Part shown: piece after piece, positions 63,980 through 64,000 of the stretch | How the letters are laid out: each line of letters begins with the position of its first letter | How positions within the stretch are numbered: the first letter of the stretch is position 1 | Origin: Dipteris shenzhenensis | Lineage: Eukaryota > Polypodiophyta > Polypodiopsida > Gleicheniales | Assembly: GCA_047967505.1 (NCBI GenBank) | Contig: CM106540.1 | Strand: one strand, 5' to 3' | DNA: 64,000 bases | Made by a program: the position numbers and the translations under genes | Notes under the pieces: generated by a model | Seen by the model: only the letters and a program-made list of their open reading frames with translations | Told to the model about the DNA's origin: nothing | The model's database searches: none

Positions 63980-64000
63980 TCTCCTTCAACTTATCTGAGA

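Overview
The window looks like intergenic DNA from a large, repeat-rich land-plant genome. The support is plant-type Ty1/copia and Ty3/gypsy (chromovirus) retrotransposons primed from initiator Met-tRNA, plant-style LINE tails, long (CT)n and (GT)n microsatellites, and no operon structure. I cannot name the species; a fern or gymnosperm would fit, but this is inference. I see no certain intact host gene.

Layout. 0.1-2.1 kb: decayed gypsy integrase (+) and RT (-) pieces. 2.1-7.4 kb: AT-rich non-coding DNA with a 320-bp direct repeat pair. 7.4-14.4 kb: two broken copies of one copia family (K3 on +, K2 on -). 14.4-25.1 kb: tandem repeats, microsatellites, two LINE remnants and an inverted-repeat pair 2.3 kb apart. 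25.1-30.8 kb: K1, the most complete copia copy (-), with gag, PR, IN, RT and RNase H all recognisable but interrupted. 30.8-34.9 kb: an exon-like fragment, a perfect 21-bp-arm hairpin, a 0.7-kb purine tract and a G-rich block. 35-38 kb: the most gene-like part, with a two-frame gene fragment and then a compact three-ORF cassette (TATA box, ORF1, overlapping ORF2, GIY-YIG nuclease ORF). 38-44 kb: tandem duplications, a LINE tail and a copia RNase H relic.

44.06 kb to the right edge is a nest of retrotransposons. G3 (gypsy, -) was entered by a relative, G2 (-). G2 was entered by a small-LTR copia, K4. G3 was also entered by G1, a plus-strand chromovirus at 55175-63443. G1 has 1,843-bp LTRs differing at three positions by eye, a 5-bp target duplication, PBS, PPT, Gag, PR, RT, RNase H, integrase and chromodomain. 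G1 is young, yet its pol carries two frameshifts.

The items most worth checking are the GIY-YIG cassette at 36.45-38.0 kb, the GTAC array in the K4 leader, the palindromic TTGAC array in the G2/G3 LTRs, and the copia-Gag/gypsy-integrase fused frame at 48.2-49.0 kb.
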